Positions 20,740-31,400 of a DNA stretch of 64,000 nt are shown piece by piece. Source of the DNA: Leishmania infantum JPCM5. Taxonomy: Eukaryota > Euglenozoa > Kinetoplastea > Trypanosomatida > Trypanosomatidae. Location: the NCBI RefSeq assembly GCF_000002875.2, contig NC_009391.2:305486-369485 (forward strand), in the 5' to 3' direction. Below the pieces are notes generated by a model, which saw only the letters and a program-made list of their open reading frames with translations, made no database searches and was not told the DNA's origin. Both the position numbers and the translations under genes were made by a program. Each line of letters opens with the position of its first letter. Positions within the stretch are counted from its first letter, which is position 1.

Positions 20740-20832
20740 TCCCCTTCTCTCCCTCTCCCGACCTCGCCCTCCCACCCCACCCCTTCCACCTCCCACGTAC
20801 ATCGCTACTGTGCACAACATCCACACGTAAAG
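20740..20832 (+). promoter_or_regulatory. Putative trans-splice acceptor for centrin
   Basis: A ~55-base C/T-rich tract (20740-20795) is followed by the first AG at 20831-20832, giving a 58-base 5' UTR with no ATG before 20891. Confidence 0.5.
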
Positions 20833-20890
20833 ACACGCCGAAGGGCTCACAGCTCTCTCTCGTAGAAGGCAGTGTAGCAGCGCAGCACCA

Positions 20891-21454
20891 ATGAGCATCG
20901 CGAGCACCACGCCTTTGAGGCCGAGCACCTCCGCATCGAATGCGAACGCCGAGCTCAGCAAGGACCAGCTGGAGGAAATCCGCGAGGCGTTCGACTTGTT
21001 CGACACGGATGGCAGCGGCACGATCGACGTGCGGGAGCTGCGCATTGCCATGCGTGCGCTCGGCTTCGAGCCCCGTAAGGAGGAGCTTCAGCAGCTTATC
21101 AACAGCGTCACCGGTGGCAGCGGCTGCGAAGGAACCCCTGCGCGGCTGTCGGGCGCCGGCAATGTGAACGCGTCCAGCGACGTGATCACCTTCTCGCAGT
21201 TTGTGCAGATTATGAAGCACAAGGTGTCACAACGGGACTCGCGGGAGGAGATGCTGAAGGCGTTTGTGCTCTTCGACACAGAGGGCACTGGCAAGATCTC
21301 GTTCCAAAACTTGAAGCGAGTGGCGGTGGAACTTGGCGAGAACATGACGGACGCCGAGCTGCAGGAGATGATCGACGAGGCGGACCGTGACGGGGACGGC
21401 GAGGTGAGCGAAGAGGAGTTTCTTCGCTTAATGAAGAAGACGTCGCTGTACTAA
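20891..21454 (+). CDS. Centrin (caltractin), probably the centrin-4 type
   Basis: A 187-residue EF-hand protein with a 20-residue Ser/Ala-rich N-terminus followed by the centrin hallmark [22 protein letters not shown]1 has a canonical loop (D38 to E49). EF2 is degenerate: the loop is replaced by a Gly/Ser-rich insertion (about residues 74-96) before [12 protein letters not shown]3 (D129 to N140) lacks the usual Glu at position 12. EF4 is canonical (D165-E176, [12 protein letters not shown]). Two good calcium sites are therefore expected. Centrins act at basal bodies and the bilobe in trypanosomatids and influence organelle duplication and cytokinesis. Assignment to centrin-4 rests on remembered L. 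major chromosome 7 synteny, not on alignment. Normal centrins are ~150-180 residues, so this one is slightly long because of the EF2 insertion and the N-terminus. Confidence 0.92.
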   Translation: MSIASTTPLRPSTSASNANAELSKDQLEEIREAFDLFDTDGSGTIDVRELRIAMRALGFEPRKEELQQLINSVTGGSGCEGTPARLSGAGNVNASSDVITFSQFVQIMKHKVSQRDSREEMLKAFVLFDTEGTGKISFQNLKRVAVELGENMTDAELQEMIDEADRDGDGEVSEEEFLRLMKKTSLY

Positions 21455-21804
21455 GGGTTCCAGCGCAGCGGAGGAGGCGGCGCGGGAAGATGTGCGCACG
21501 ACAGCGAACTGCGGAGCGATGAGGGGGTCAACTCGTGTGACGAAGCGGCTGGCACTCAATTGCATGTATGCGTATGTGTATGTGTGTGTAGCCGAACCTC
21601 CCCCCTTCCCCTCCCTTTCTCCCCATACCGCACGGCGCACTGCTTCTCCGTCCTGCTGCTCGGCTCTTGTTTCGTTGGAGGTGGTGCGGGGGTGAGATTT
21701 TCTGTTGACGTCAAGCAGCACCAGCAGCGAAACGGCGTGCGGCGGACAGGCGAGCGAACGCCGACGATCCTCCCTCCCCCCTCTGCCCTCCCGCGCGCGC
21801 ACGC

Positions 21805-21835
<31 letters not shown>

Positions 21836-22714
21836 GAACAGAACAGAGGCGAATGACGAAGAAACTCTCGATGTAAACTATCACACGTGTGTGCGCGTGC
21901 ATTCGACCTTGACAGCAACACGCCATCTCTTTCCTTCCTCTGCGCGTCTCATCAACTCCCTTCCTTTTCTTTTTTGTTGTCGCTCGTGCGGGCTGTGCCA
22001 CATACTTTGTGCGGTGCGCGAGAGGGCGGCTGGAGAACGGCCGCGGGTGTTTGCGGTCTGTGAAGGTGCGTCTGCCTCTTTCAGCTCGCTTGCCGAACCC
22101 CCTCCGCCCCTCCCTCCCTCCACCTCCTGCACGGTTCCTCTCTGTACTTCGTGCTCCCTCCCTCTCCCTTTCGCTGAACTGCTCTGCCGCCATTCATGCC
22201 CAGGTAGGCAGAGAGTCGTGCGCCGATGTGCCTGTGCGCAGTGGGGGGGGTGTACGCCGGCGTGTCCCCTTTTTTCGCACGCGGTGGAGAAGGGAAGGGG
22301 ATTCGGAGGAGAGGCGGGTTACGTGCAGAACGGAGAACGTGCAAGGGGTGGCCATAGTAGTGGTGATTCTGCCCAATATTTGCCAAGGGCCGTCGCGGCA
22401 CTCGCACGTACCCAAGCCGATGACCCCCCCCCACCTTCCCCTTTTGGTTCCGCATGCTTGTGCCTGTGTGTGCGCGCTCGCCACGCACATATGTGCTGCC
22501 TTGCTGTGCCCCGCATCCCGATCTTTCTCTTGCACCCGCCCGTCTCTTTTACGCCCTGCTTCTTCGTATGCTGACTTCGTCTCATGCTGTCGGCCTGAGC
22601 AGACGTCTCTCTGCTCCGCCATCCGCCAGCGTGCGTGCGTGCTTGGAGGCACTGAATCGTGAAGGTGCGGCAGGGGGCGACGCATAGCAGCTTTTGCGCC
22701 TCTATTCGCATAGA
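21455..22714. other. Intergenic region
   Basis: Contains a CA microsatellite at 21811-21835, further CA/GT-rich sequence, and pyrimidine tracts. A 289-codon + frame (21705-22574) crosses the CA repeat and is simple in composition; I do not call it. Confidence 0.6.
21811..21835. repeat. AC dinucleotide repeat
   Basis: About twelve AC units, preceded by CG/CA-rich sequence from 21791. Confidence 0.9.
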
Positions 22715-22757
22715 TCTCTCTTCTCGCTCTTCCGCTCCTCACCCTGGGGGGGGGGAG
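22715..22757 (+). promoter_or_regulatory. Putative trans-splice acceptor
   Basis: A pyrimidine tract (22715-22745) ends in a G run, and the first AG is at 22756-22757. The first ATG downstream is the start-stop ATG-TGA at 22811, overlapping the CDS start. Confidence 0.35.
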
Positions 22758-22815
22758 GGCGTTGAGTGCCCTCTACGCCAACCTGCAAGATACCGATACG
22801 CATTCAAAGGATGTG

Positions 22816-24606
22816 ATGTCACTGCTTGGCACGCCGCTCGGCTCACTACTAGCAACCACCATGGAGTCCGCCTCTGACGCGTGTCGCGAACAAGTTCGGC
22901 GCATCCAGGCAGCCCTGCGACGCTTGGGATGGCACCAGCGCACCGGGGATCGCGGTACATTCCTGAACACACCCGTCGACAGCACGGTCAATCCGAGCGA
23001 CCCACTCACCGCATCGCCGATGGTGACGATGCAGTCGGCGCTGACAGCAGCAGAGGCTCGAGCTGGCGGCGAGGCAGCTGAAGTGACGTCGCCGCCGAAG
23101 AGCGTTGCGCGTGCGCCACCTACCTCGGCACCACCGGGAGTGCTGAGTGAACGTGATGTGAACCGGGGCGCTTGCGATTGCCGCAATGGCTGCCGCACGA
23201 GTCCGCCGGCAGCCTGTGGCGCTGACCACGGATCCGCACGCCTTTGCTTGCAGGCCCTGCGGCAGCACCACGACAGCTCTGCCCGAGCAGCAGCGCCACC
23301 CATTTACCGCACCGCCGAGCCTCACACGTTTGTTCGGGTCGTGTGTGATGGTGAGCGCGGCTCGGCACAGGCAGCGGCTGATGTTCTGGCGCGTCCCTCC
23401 TCAGACTCGCTACCGCTGTCGTCCGCGGGGCGTGTGGCGGGCGCCGATTCATTCGACGATCTCATTGCAAGGGCCTGGGGAAGAGCGGAGATGGCGACGA
23501 CAGGAGGGGCAGGAGGCGTGGGTGGCAGGCGCACCACAACCACAGCGCCTCACAGCGGCGCCGGTCGTCACTGGGGCTGCGAAGGGTGTGCCGCTCCTCC
23601 CGATGTAGCGCCGTCTTGCGCGGCAGAGGTGCGGCATCCGGCGGCGTCCTCCAACAGAGCGGCGACCCCTTCTGGCGTGTCCGCGTCGGTATCGTCAATG
23701 TTGCCGTTCACGGCAACGCTGCCTCCGCCGTCGACGCAGCCCCACGACGACGGTCACTCGAACAGCTATCGGACATCACGCTTGAGAGCCCCAACTACTC
23801 GCATAGCCTCGCTCGTCGGTGCTGATGCTGCTTCCCACTTTAGCACCCGTGCCGATTTCCCTAAGGACGCACTTGATGCCGAAGTACGCCCGTCAGCCAC
23901 GGCTTCCCATGCCCGACCTCCACCGCCACCGCCAAGGCATGCCTTGGCTGCGTCGCAGCTCCAACGGCGTATGCTACGCGCCGTGCAGCTACTGGATGCC
24001 GCCTTACATGGCTCGAGGGACGGCAGCAGTGGAGGAGCCGCTACTAGAAGACTCGACAACCTTCATCAGATCCTCATGACACTGACCGACTCCTGTGGGC
24101 AGCCACTTGCGCTGCCGAGTCGCGCGACAAGTGCGGCGCTGCGTTGCTTGCGGAAGCGACTTGTGCAAGAGCTGCTGCTTGGCGATCAGGCACCGGGAAT
24201 GTTGCGGCGCTCTTCGACGTCGTCGCGGATGCCTTTGAGGCCGTCACCGCCACGTACCCGTCACGTGGCAATCCGCGACGGCCTCGAAGGCGACGGCGAG
24301 GCCGACGCGCGCAGCGGTTGTACCTTCTGCCTGGAAAATGTGCCAGATGACGCGCATCGTGCCAACCCTCCTCCTTTCCCAGCGTCCGTCGCCTCATCCG
24401 TTTGCTTGGCGAGCACTCGCTCCGACATACTGGCCCCCACTGCCGTCGCTGCTCCGCCGCCTGCGCTCCCGCCTTCGCCTCCTCCATCGTCAGCCTTAGA
24501 CCCATACACGGAGTCGCAGCAGCGGTTTCAGCAAGAGGAGGCAGCGCTGCACCACGCGCAGCAGCGACGGCTGCAGCTCCAGCGACAGCGCACCCACGCA
24601 CCATGA
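22816..24606 (+). CDS. Low-complexity hypothetical protein
   Basis: The protein has 596 residues and I do not recognise a family. The frame is open from 22762, but the first in-frame ATG is 22816 (MSLLGTPLGSLLATTMESAS). Most of the protein is Ala/Ser/Pro/Thr-rich. Two stretches look ordered: residues ~12-42 (SACREQ-like helix, EQVRRIQAALRRLGWHQ) and residues ~390-450, a predicted helical segment (LQRRMLRAVQLLDAALHG; RLDNLHQILMTLTD; ALRCLRKRLVQELLLG). The C-terminus is Gln/Arg-rich (SQQRFQQEEAALHHAQQRRL). No catalytic motif, signal peptide or membrane span is seen. It is flanked by centrin and an importin on the same strand with typical spacing. Coding status is likely from length and frame openness, but a spurious GC-rich frame is not excluded. 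Confidence 0.6.
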   Translation: MSLLGTPLGSLLATTMESASDACREQVRRIQAALRRLGWHQRTGDRGTFLNTPVDSTVNPSDPLTASPMVTMQSALTAAEARAGGEAAEVTSPPKSVARAPPTSAPPGVLSERDVNRGACDCRNGCRTSPPAACGADHGSARLCLQALRQHHDSSARAAAPPIYRTAEPHTFVRVVCDGERGSAQAAADVLARPSSDSLPLSSAGRVAGADSFDDLIARAWGRAEMATTGGAGGVGGRRTTTTAPHSGAGRHWGCEGCAAPPDVAPSCAAEVRHPAASSNRAATPSGVSASVSSMLPFTATLPPPSTQPHDDGHSNSYRTSRLRAPTTRIASLVGADAASHFSTRADFPKDALDAEVRPSATASHARPPPPPPRHALAASQLQRRMLRAVQLLDAALHGSRDGSSGGAATRRLDNLHQILMTLTDSCGQPLALPSRATSAALRCLRKRLVQELLLGDQAPGMLRRSSTSSRMPLRPSPPRTRHVAIRDGLEGDGEADARSGCTFCLENVPDDAHRANPPPFPASVASSVCLASTRSDILAPTAVAAPPPALPPSPPPSSALDPYTESQQRFQQEEAALHHAQQRRLQLQRQRTHAP

Positions 24607-26438
24607 TCAAAGCATGCCAGCGTGCAACGTTGACAGGGAGGGAGGGAGGGAGGAGTGGCGGCGTTGCCTAGAGATGGCGCGCACATGCTGCCAGACTGAG
24701 CAGATCACCGAGAGAGGCTGCTGCGGTGCCTCTTGTGCCATCAACGCCTTTGAATCCCAAGAGGAGATGATGTGCTCCGCGCTTCTCGCTTGCCTTCCCC
24801 TGCACATACACACCCGCAGACGCCCACACATGCATGCAAGCTCACTCATGTGTACCACTTGCGGCTTCTAGATCTTTTCCCTTTTCTGTCCGTCCACTAC
24901 ACACGTGCACGCGTTTAGTGGACGGACATGCGCACGTGCATGCCGAGCTCACTGAGGTGCACACACGCACAAGCTCAACTACTCGCACCGATGCACGCAG
25001 GCGCATCTGTGTAGGACTTTGCGACGAGGAGGAGGGGGAACGAGCAACGTGAAGGCAGCAGAAAAAGGGCGAGGCAGATCGCCCAGCACACATACATACA
25101 CATACGCATACGTTTGCACGCCTTCGGACATGGCGCGTGATGCCACACCGCAACGGCCGACAGGGTAGGAACGACGCCCGCTGGTGGATGCGTCACCCAA
25201 GAAGAACGCAGCTCCCGAAGGAGGCGAGTCGCCCAAAAAAAAACGAAGAAACAGGGCACTTAAAGGATCACCACAGAAGCCGGCGGCCGCATCCGGTGCC
25301 ATGTGGGAAGGAAACATAGACGGGTGCCATCATGCACAGCAGCCGATGCACTCAACCTCTCCTTCCTTCCCGCTAGAGTTAGGCATGCTCGCTCACGCAG
25401 AGGTACTGCAGTGATATGACTCCAACGCCGGCAGCGCGGAGGTTCGTCTGGCGTAGGTTCAGCACTGCTGCAGTGCTGTGGGGCAAGCGTTGTCCCCGGT
25501 GCCACTAGGGGCGCCGTCGGCCGCGCACTGCGTCACTTGGTGGACAGCAGCGCTGTAGAGCAAGTGGATGCAATATAATGCCTGCTCTGCGCTCGGCAGT
25601 GCCTGCGAAGCATGCGCAATGCCCTACCCAGCGTATTACTGGCTGGAGGCGATGCTCAGCAGCCGCGCGAGGGGGAGGAGGTGCCACTGCGCTGATGATG
25701 ATCTCCGCGCATGCGCGTGCTTCGTGGATGGATGGTGCACACGGCTTTGCGACACGCCTGTTCTCTTGACTCGCCTTTGCGCAACAGGCACCGCCCACTG
25801 CCGCTGCGTGCGTTCTCTGTCTGTCTCTGCGCGCGCCTGTCTCAGCCAGTGCAGCAGCGACCGTGCGCATCAGTGAGGCGTTTTATGCAAAGTCGATGAT
25901 GCAGCTTTACGCCAGGCTTGACGCTACTTTGGTGCGTGCCAGGTGCACGGATGCCGTCTTGCCTGCGGTAAGCGTGCATGCGAGCTCGCTTCTCATGACA
26001 GCGTTTTCGCCGCAGGCGGCTTGCGTGACTTGGCGTTGTTTGTGCGCCTGTGCACTTCACAGCATGCATGTGTGCACGTATGCAGACAACACGCTTCGAG
26101 CAACAGTGATGCACACCCTCACGCAAGAAACACCAGCTGCGTAATATTTGCAGCTCTTTCGTGGAAACTGCCTTCTACCCCCGCCCCCTCCGCTCCACCG
26201 GAACGCGCTCTAAGAGGGAGGGGGAGAAGTGCAAGGCACTCGCTCCTGCTGGCGGAGCTGGGGGGGCAACTACGTCGACTACAACGCCGGCGCGGCCATC
26301 CTGGGCTGACCCCCATCTCCTTCCTCCTGAAGCTGGGGAAGGGGGGAGGCGTAGGCGGAGGAGGGATCGACTTGCCCGTGACGCTTCACCCCCCGTTTCA
26401 CGTATTTTCTCAACCTACTCGCCATCTTCGGGGCTTCG
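24607..26438. other. Intergenic region (1.8 kb)
   Basis: No credible gene is seen. It contains a GGGA repeat near 24636-24655, an inverted repeat (24887-24928), a 17-base dyad with 8-base arms (25461-25477), and a moderately complex, less pyrimidine-rich stretch at 25420-26130 that could be an old degenerate retroposon, which I cannot confirm. Confidence 0.55.
24887..24928. repeat. Perfect inverted repeat, 13-bp stem, 16-base loop
   Basis: Arms at 24887-24899 and 24916-24928 are exact reverse complements (TGTCCGTCCACTA and its complement). The loop is 24900-24915 and contains CACGTGCACGCG. In RNA this would form a stable hairpin about 280 bases after the upstream stop codon, so probably in its 3' UTR. 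Confidence 0.9.
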
Positions 26439-26471
26439 CCTCTTGTCTCTCTCTCTCTGTGTATAACTTAG
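26439..26471 (+). promoter_or_regulatory. Putative trans-splice acceptor for the importin gene
   Basis: A CT-repeat tract (26439-26459) is followed by the first AG at 26470-26471. There is no ATG between it and 26724, which supports that start despite a frame open from 26502. Confidence 0.55.
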
Positions 26472-26723
26472 CCTAGCACTTAGTGAAGCTCGCCGGCTTG
26501 CTTGTGCCTCAACCTGCCCAGGCACGAGGCCCGCGCGCACGGCTCTCGCAGCAATCGCCATCAAGCAGCGCGGCACTCTCGTGCACTACCGCCGAAGAGG
26601 ATCTCGGTGGTTCAGCGAACCTGCAGGGCGCCACCGCCTCCGTGTGCGAGGCCGCGGGCCCTTCAACCGCCTCCTCCCTACCCCACTTTACGCCCGTGGC
26701 CCGTCGAGGTTGAGGGAGAAGCG

Positions 26724-29700
26724 ATGCAGACCGGCAACCCTCTCTACACGGCCGACGAGCTGTGCACCATCATCGCGAAGATTTTGCACGGCGCCGACAA
26801 CGCCGAGCGCCGCCGCAACGAGGCCGAGCTCACAACTGCGCTCCAGCAGCCCCCAAACGTGGGCCACTTGGTGACGATCCTGTGCGGCACCCCGGATGGC
26901 ACGCCGCCCACGGCGTCGGCCGGCGTTCGCCAGATGGCGGCTGTGCTGCTGCGCAAGCGCATCTTTTCTCTTTGGCGTGTGCTGACGACGGAGCAGCAGC
27001 ATCAGCTGCGACACCTGCTTCTGCAGCGGCTGGGTGACGAGACAACGCGTCCGGTTCGCTTCGCCATCGCCCACGTCGTGACTCGACTGGCAAAGGCAGA
27101 CGCCAACCGTGGCGGCGACGGGTGGCCAGAGCTGCAGCACGCGATCCGTGCTGCCGCGGACGACACGCGAGTGGAGATGCGCGAGCTGGCGATGGTGCTG
27201 CTCTACAGCTTCGGCGAGGTGTTCACGGAGGAGAACGCGCTGAGCGGGCTGGCGGCCGAGTCTGTCGTGCGCGGCCTGGACGACAACGAGACGGTGGTGC
27301 AGGCCGCGGCGGTGAAGGCGGCTATGGTGCTGCTGCCGACCCTGCACGAGCACCCCACGGTGCGCAACGCGTTTCTCGCGCACCTAGTACCTACCTGCAT
27401 TGGCTTGCTGGAGAGCGGCGCGGCGACGGAGGCCAAGGTCCCGCTGTGCGTCAGCGTTCTCGACTTGTTTGAGCAGCTCTTCGATGACCTGCCCGTGAAG
27501 AAGTACGGCGCGTTGGTCCAGGATGTAGCGCAGGCGCTGATGCGACTCGTGGCGAACCCGCAGCACCACCCTCGCGTCCGCGAGAACTGTGGGACAGCAT
27601 TGGGGCAGTTGGCGACGCTGAAGCCAAAATTTGTGGCGGCGCCGGCCCTGCTGGAGCCGCTGGTGCAGGTGTGCCTCGGGCTCATGTCGGAGGACAACAC
27701 CATCTCCATCTCGGACCAGGGCAGCGGCGGCGTGGAGGACGAGGACGTGGACGGCAGCGACGACGATGTGGACATGCTGCACGCCACGTCCGCCTGCATG
27801 GTGGGCTGCCAGCTGCTGAGCGCGCTTGCGACGACCGTGCCCAGCAAGGCGTTCACGGCGGTGCTGCTGCCGTACATTTCGAGGGTGACGGACGCGCCGG
27901 CGAGCGTGGACGCCCGCACCCGCAAGGCCACGATGATCGCACTTGCCTGCCTTGCCGAGGGACACGCTAGCTATCTGCGTCGCCGTGTCGGGTATGTGCT
28001 GACGGTGACGCGCGGCTTCCTGTGCGACGCGGATCCGGCTCCTCGTGAGGCCGCCGCCTTTGCCCTTTCATCCTTCTGCGGCCATCTGCAGCCCGAAATC
28101 CTGCTGCACCACGAAAAGCTACTGCCGATGGTAGTCCCGCTGCTGGAGGACACGAGCGACCTTGTGCGCCGCCGCGTCGCCCAGGCGCTGGACACCCTGT
28201 GCGAGAATCTGCAGGAGAACCTCGACCGCTACGTGCCGACGCTGCTGCCGGCCGTGATGGCGGCGATCCCGATCAGCTCGCTGGAGACGCAGTGCCGTTT
28301 GTGCGGCGTGCTCTCGTCGATGGGCATGGCTCACTCGGCTGCTTTCGCGAGCCGCGGGCCGGAGCTGCTCGAGGTTTTGCGGCAGCCCTTTGGTTTGAAG
28401 ACCCCGGAGACGATGGCGCTCCGGGCGCAGGTGACCGAGACAGTCGGCGTCATTGGCTCCGCGATGGGCCGCGCCGCCTTTGCCAATTACTTTCCCTTCT
28501 TCATGCAGGAGGTCGTGGCGAACCTGCAGACGCGCCACGCAGCGCTGCGGGAGCAGAGCTTCGGCTTCCTGGCCAACATGTGCGAGCTGTTTCGCGAGGA
28601 CTTCGCGCCGTACCTGAGTGACTCCATCCACTGCGCCCTAGAGACGATCACCGAGGACCGGGCAGTGTACAAGAACAAGCATCCGCTGGCCAGCGACGGC
28701 AGCGGTGATGCGCTTGCTGCCTTTGCTGCCTGGAAGGACAACGGCGAAGACGAAGACGAGAGCGACGAGGACGGAGGCGACGACGCGGAGGAGATTCACC
28801 TGCGCGTGCGCACCGCTGACGTCGAGGAGAAGTCCTCTGCCGTGTACTGCGTCGGCGTGTTCGCGGATGTCATGATGGGCCAGCTCGGGGAGGCGCAGAC
28901 GACAGCGTGCTGGGAGGCGCTGACGGGGCTGGACTCGCACTATTACCCGAACATCCGCTCCAACGCCCTCATCGCGCTGGCGAAGCTCGCTAAGGCGTCT
29001 GCAGGTCTCCCAGCAGAGGCGATGCAGGCGCGCAGCCGGGCCGCCATCGTGGCGAGGCGCACCGGTGCTGCTGACAGCAGCGGCAGCCTCGTGCAAGATG
29101 TTCTACCGCTGCCGGTTCGCGACCGCATTGATGAGCTGCTGAACCTACTGCTTCGCACGATAGAGGAGGAGGACGCGGAGAGCGAGGTCGTCGGCGCCGC
29201 GTGCGAAGCGGTGTCGATTGTGATAGACTACTTTGGCACTCAGTGCGCCATCGAGGGCCCGGACGCCGTTCTGCGGGATGTGGTGCAGCTGCTGCGCGGG
29301 ACGATGCCGTGCCAGCGCCGCGGCAACGAGCTTGAGGACGACGACGAGTGCAGCGAGGACGACGGCGCCGACAATATGAGCTATGAGCAGTACCAGCAGC
29401 TGCGACAGCAGAGGGGTGACTCTACAAGTGCGGACAGGGCACACTACCTGCAGGGCAGAGACCCGTTCTTTCGGCGCGCGGACGAGGCGGCTGAGGCGCA
29501 GGCTTCCGCGATTATGGCTGCGATGGCGCAGCATCAGCAGAACGGTGACGCGGCTGCTGCGCCGTCCTCGCCGCTGCCGTCCGCGGCTGCACTGCCACCG
29601 TGGTACACGCTTGTTGCACCAGAGATGGTGAAGCGCGGCGTCCACCTGCCCGAAGACCACGACGGGGTCGTCCTGGACGCTACCGCGGAGATGCTCGAAA

Positions 29701-30509
29701 GCGTTGCCAAGGCGTACGGCGCGCTGCTGCAGCCCTATATGCCCTACCTGGTCCCTCTGCTCGCCATGCACGCCGACGTGGGGACGCGGCCCCCGGAAGG
29801 ACTCGTGACCGCCGTGGGCACCCTCGCCACCGTGCTGCAGGCGTACGGCTCCGTCGACACCAATGGCGATGGTGCTGCGTCGCCGGCGTCGGAGCAGCTG
29901 CTGGCGCCATTCGTCGAGACAGCCGCGCAGCTGAGTTTCAGCGTCATGGCAGGCTCAGACGAGTCCACCGCAAAGGCGAACAGCGCGTATCTCTTACGCA
30001 TCCTTGTGGAGGGCTGCCCGAGTTTCTTCACACAGCAGCCCGCCGTCGTGCCGCAGTGCTTCCAGGCCCTCTGGTCCATAGTCGGCAACGAGGAGGACGA
30101 GATACCGGAGGCGGTCGACAACGCGGTCAGCGCCACCTGCTCCTTCGTCCGCTGCCTTCCGCTGTCGCTGCTGCCCATCGACCAGGTCATCCCTCCCCTC
30201 ATGGCGCACCTGCCTATGAAGATAGATAAAGCAGAGAACCCGAACGCGGTGCGGACACTGTGCTATCTGCTGGGCAATGACCATGCCGCCTCGACCGCAG
30301 CGGTGTCGAGCTGGTTACCGTCCGTGGTCGGTGCCGTCGCGAACGTGCTCGCCGCGGCAACCGTGGAGGATGCTGATAAGCAGCGCCTGGTGCAGCAGGG
30401 CGCGTCAGTCTTCGCGCAAGCTCACCCGCAGGCATGGCGGCAGCAGCAGCAGCAGCAGCAGGGCTTGTCGGACGGGCAGCGCGCAGTGCTGCAGGCATGG
30501 CAGCTGTGA
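26724..30509 (+). CDS. Importin-beta family karyopherin (importin-4/Kap123-like)
   Basis: The protein has 1261 residues. The N-terminus (MQTGNPLYTADELCTIIAKI, ADNAERRRNEAELTTAL, GVRQMAAVLLRKRIFSLW) matches the first HEAT repeats and importin-N domain of large karyopherins, where RanGTP binds. Helical HEAT-like repeats continue along almost the whole length (for example LPMVVPLLEDTSDLVRRRVA; ALREQSFGFLANMCELF). Acidic loops interrupt them near residues 340-350, 670-690 and 870-885, as is common in importin-4/5 and Kap123, where they help cargo release. The C-terminus has a CAG-encoded Gln run (~30448-30462). The expected role is nuclear import of basic cargo such as histones and ribosomal proteins through the pore. 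The exact paralogue needs alignment. The start is supported by the acceptor at 26471 and family fit. Confidence 0.9.
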   Translation: MQTGNPLYTADELCTIIAKILHGADNAERRRNEAELTTALQQPPNVGHLVTILCGTPDGTPPTASAGVRQMAAVLLRKRIFSLWRVLTTEQQHQLRHLLLQRLGDETTRPVRFAIAHVVTRLAKADANRGGDGWPELQHAIRAAADDTRVEMRELAMVLLYSFGEVFTEENALSGLAAESVVRGLDDNETVVQAAAVKAAMVLLPTLHEHPTVRNAFLAHLVPTCIGLLESGAATEAKVPLCVSVLDLFEQLFDDLPVKKYGALVQDVAQALMRLVANPQHHPRVRENCGTALGQLATLKPKFVAAPALLEPLVQVCLGLMSEDNTISISDQGSGGVEDEDVDGSDDDVDMLHATSACMVGCQLLSALATTVPSKAFTAVLLPYISRVTDAPASVDARTRKATMIALACLAEGHASYLRRRVGYVLTVTRGFLCDADPAPREAAAFALSSFCGHLQPEILLHHEKLLPMVVPLLEDTSDLVRRRVAQALDTLCENLQENLDRYVPTLLPAVMAAIPISSLETQCRLCGVLSSMGMAHSAAFASRGPELLEVLRQPFGLKTPETMALRAQVTETVGVIGSAMGRAAFANYFPFFMQEVVANLQTRHAALREQSFGFLANMCELFREDFAPYLSDSIHCALETITEDRAVYKNKHPLASDGSGDALAAFAAWKDNGEDEDESDEDGGDDAEEIHLRVRTADVEEKSSAVYCVGVFADVMMGQLGEAQTTACWEALTGLDSHYYPNIRSNALIALAKLAKASAGLPAEAMQARSRAAIVARRTGAADSSGSLVQDVLPLPVRDRIDELLNLLLRTIEEEDAESEVVGAACEAVSIVIDYFGTQCAIEGPDAVLRDVVQLLRGTMPCQRRGNELEDDDECSEDDGADNMSYEQYQQLRQQRGDSTSADRAHYLQGRDPFFRRADEAAEAQASAIMAAMAQHQQNGDAAAAPSSPLPSAAALPPWYTLVAPEMVKRGVHLPEDHDGVVLDATAEMLESVAKAYGALLQPYMPYLVPLLAMHADVGTRPPEGLVTAVGTLATVLQAYGSVDTNGDGAASPASEQLLAPFVETAAQLSFSVMAGSDESTAKANSAYLLRILVEGCPSFFTQQPAVVPQCFQALWSIVGNEEDEIPEAVDNAVSATCSFVRCLPLSLLPIDQVIPPLMAHLPMKIDKAENPNAVRTLCYLLGNDHAASTAAVSSWLPSVVGAVANVLAAATVEDADKQRLVQQGASVFAQAHPQAWRQQQQQQQGLSDGQRAVLQAWQL

Positions 30510-31333
30510 AGTACAGCTCTGCCAAGGATCTCAGAGGGGGGACGAGGGGCATGAGGCGGCGAACATTCCTCATTTGCGGACCCTCTCCTGCTCTCCTATA
30601 CCGCCGCCGACACCAGAGACTCGCTGCCGACGTTGTCTTCTTCTCTATCCCTCTCTTGTGTGGGCGCCAGTACTTGGAGTGCGTTGTAACGCGTAAAGTA
30701 GCGTCGATAACGACGGAAATTTAAGTGGTGTGTCTGCGCATATGTTTATGTGTCTTTAACACTCGTCGACGTGACCCTTCCCCTCTCCGCCAACTCGCTC
30801 GCTCGCTTGCTCTCTCTGGATTCCGCCAACTGCTTGCCGCGACGTTCCTTCCTCACCGCCCACCATCGTGCGTTCGCGCGTGGTGCACGTGTGACGATGG
30901 GGATCGTTGACACTCTGCTGCCGCAAGGCGCGCACACATGCGACCATCTACTAGACACGCATTCTCCTCCTCTTTTTTCTCTGAGTGTGTGCGTGTGCGT
31001 ATGTGTGTGCGATGCGTATCGCGTCACCAGCGCATGCCTGTGCGAGTACACAGAAAGGCGCATTCTGCACGCGCCTTTTCTCACCCCTCCGCCTCCCTGC
31101 GCTTCATACGCACATACGTGCTCTCTTCTCTGCATCCGTCCTGCTGCTCCTCGTGTTGCGGCTGCGCCGGTTGGGCGTGAACAGGGCCGCTTCTCATTTT
31201 TCGGGTCTCTCCCGACCATCTATGGATGTACGTCTCTGTGCCTGCGCGCGTGTTGTAGGCTATCTGTTCCCGCAGGTGCTGCGGTGCTCAAGGGCATTAT
31301 TGTCCTCGTGGTGTGCGCGCAGCAACGCACCAC
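30510..31333. other. Intergenic region
   Basis: No gene is supported. GT-rich sequence lies at 30983-31010 and pyrimidine tracts at 30775-30820. Confidence 0.6.
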
Positions 31334-31363
31334 CTGCTCTTTCCTGCTCTCCCGTCACGCACA

Positions 31364-31400
<37 letters not shown>

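Noticed and set aside
21705..22574. 289-codon + frame in a spacer
   Set aside because: It runs through a CA repeat and pyrimidine tracts, with Thr-His repeats and simple composition.
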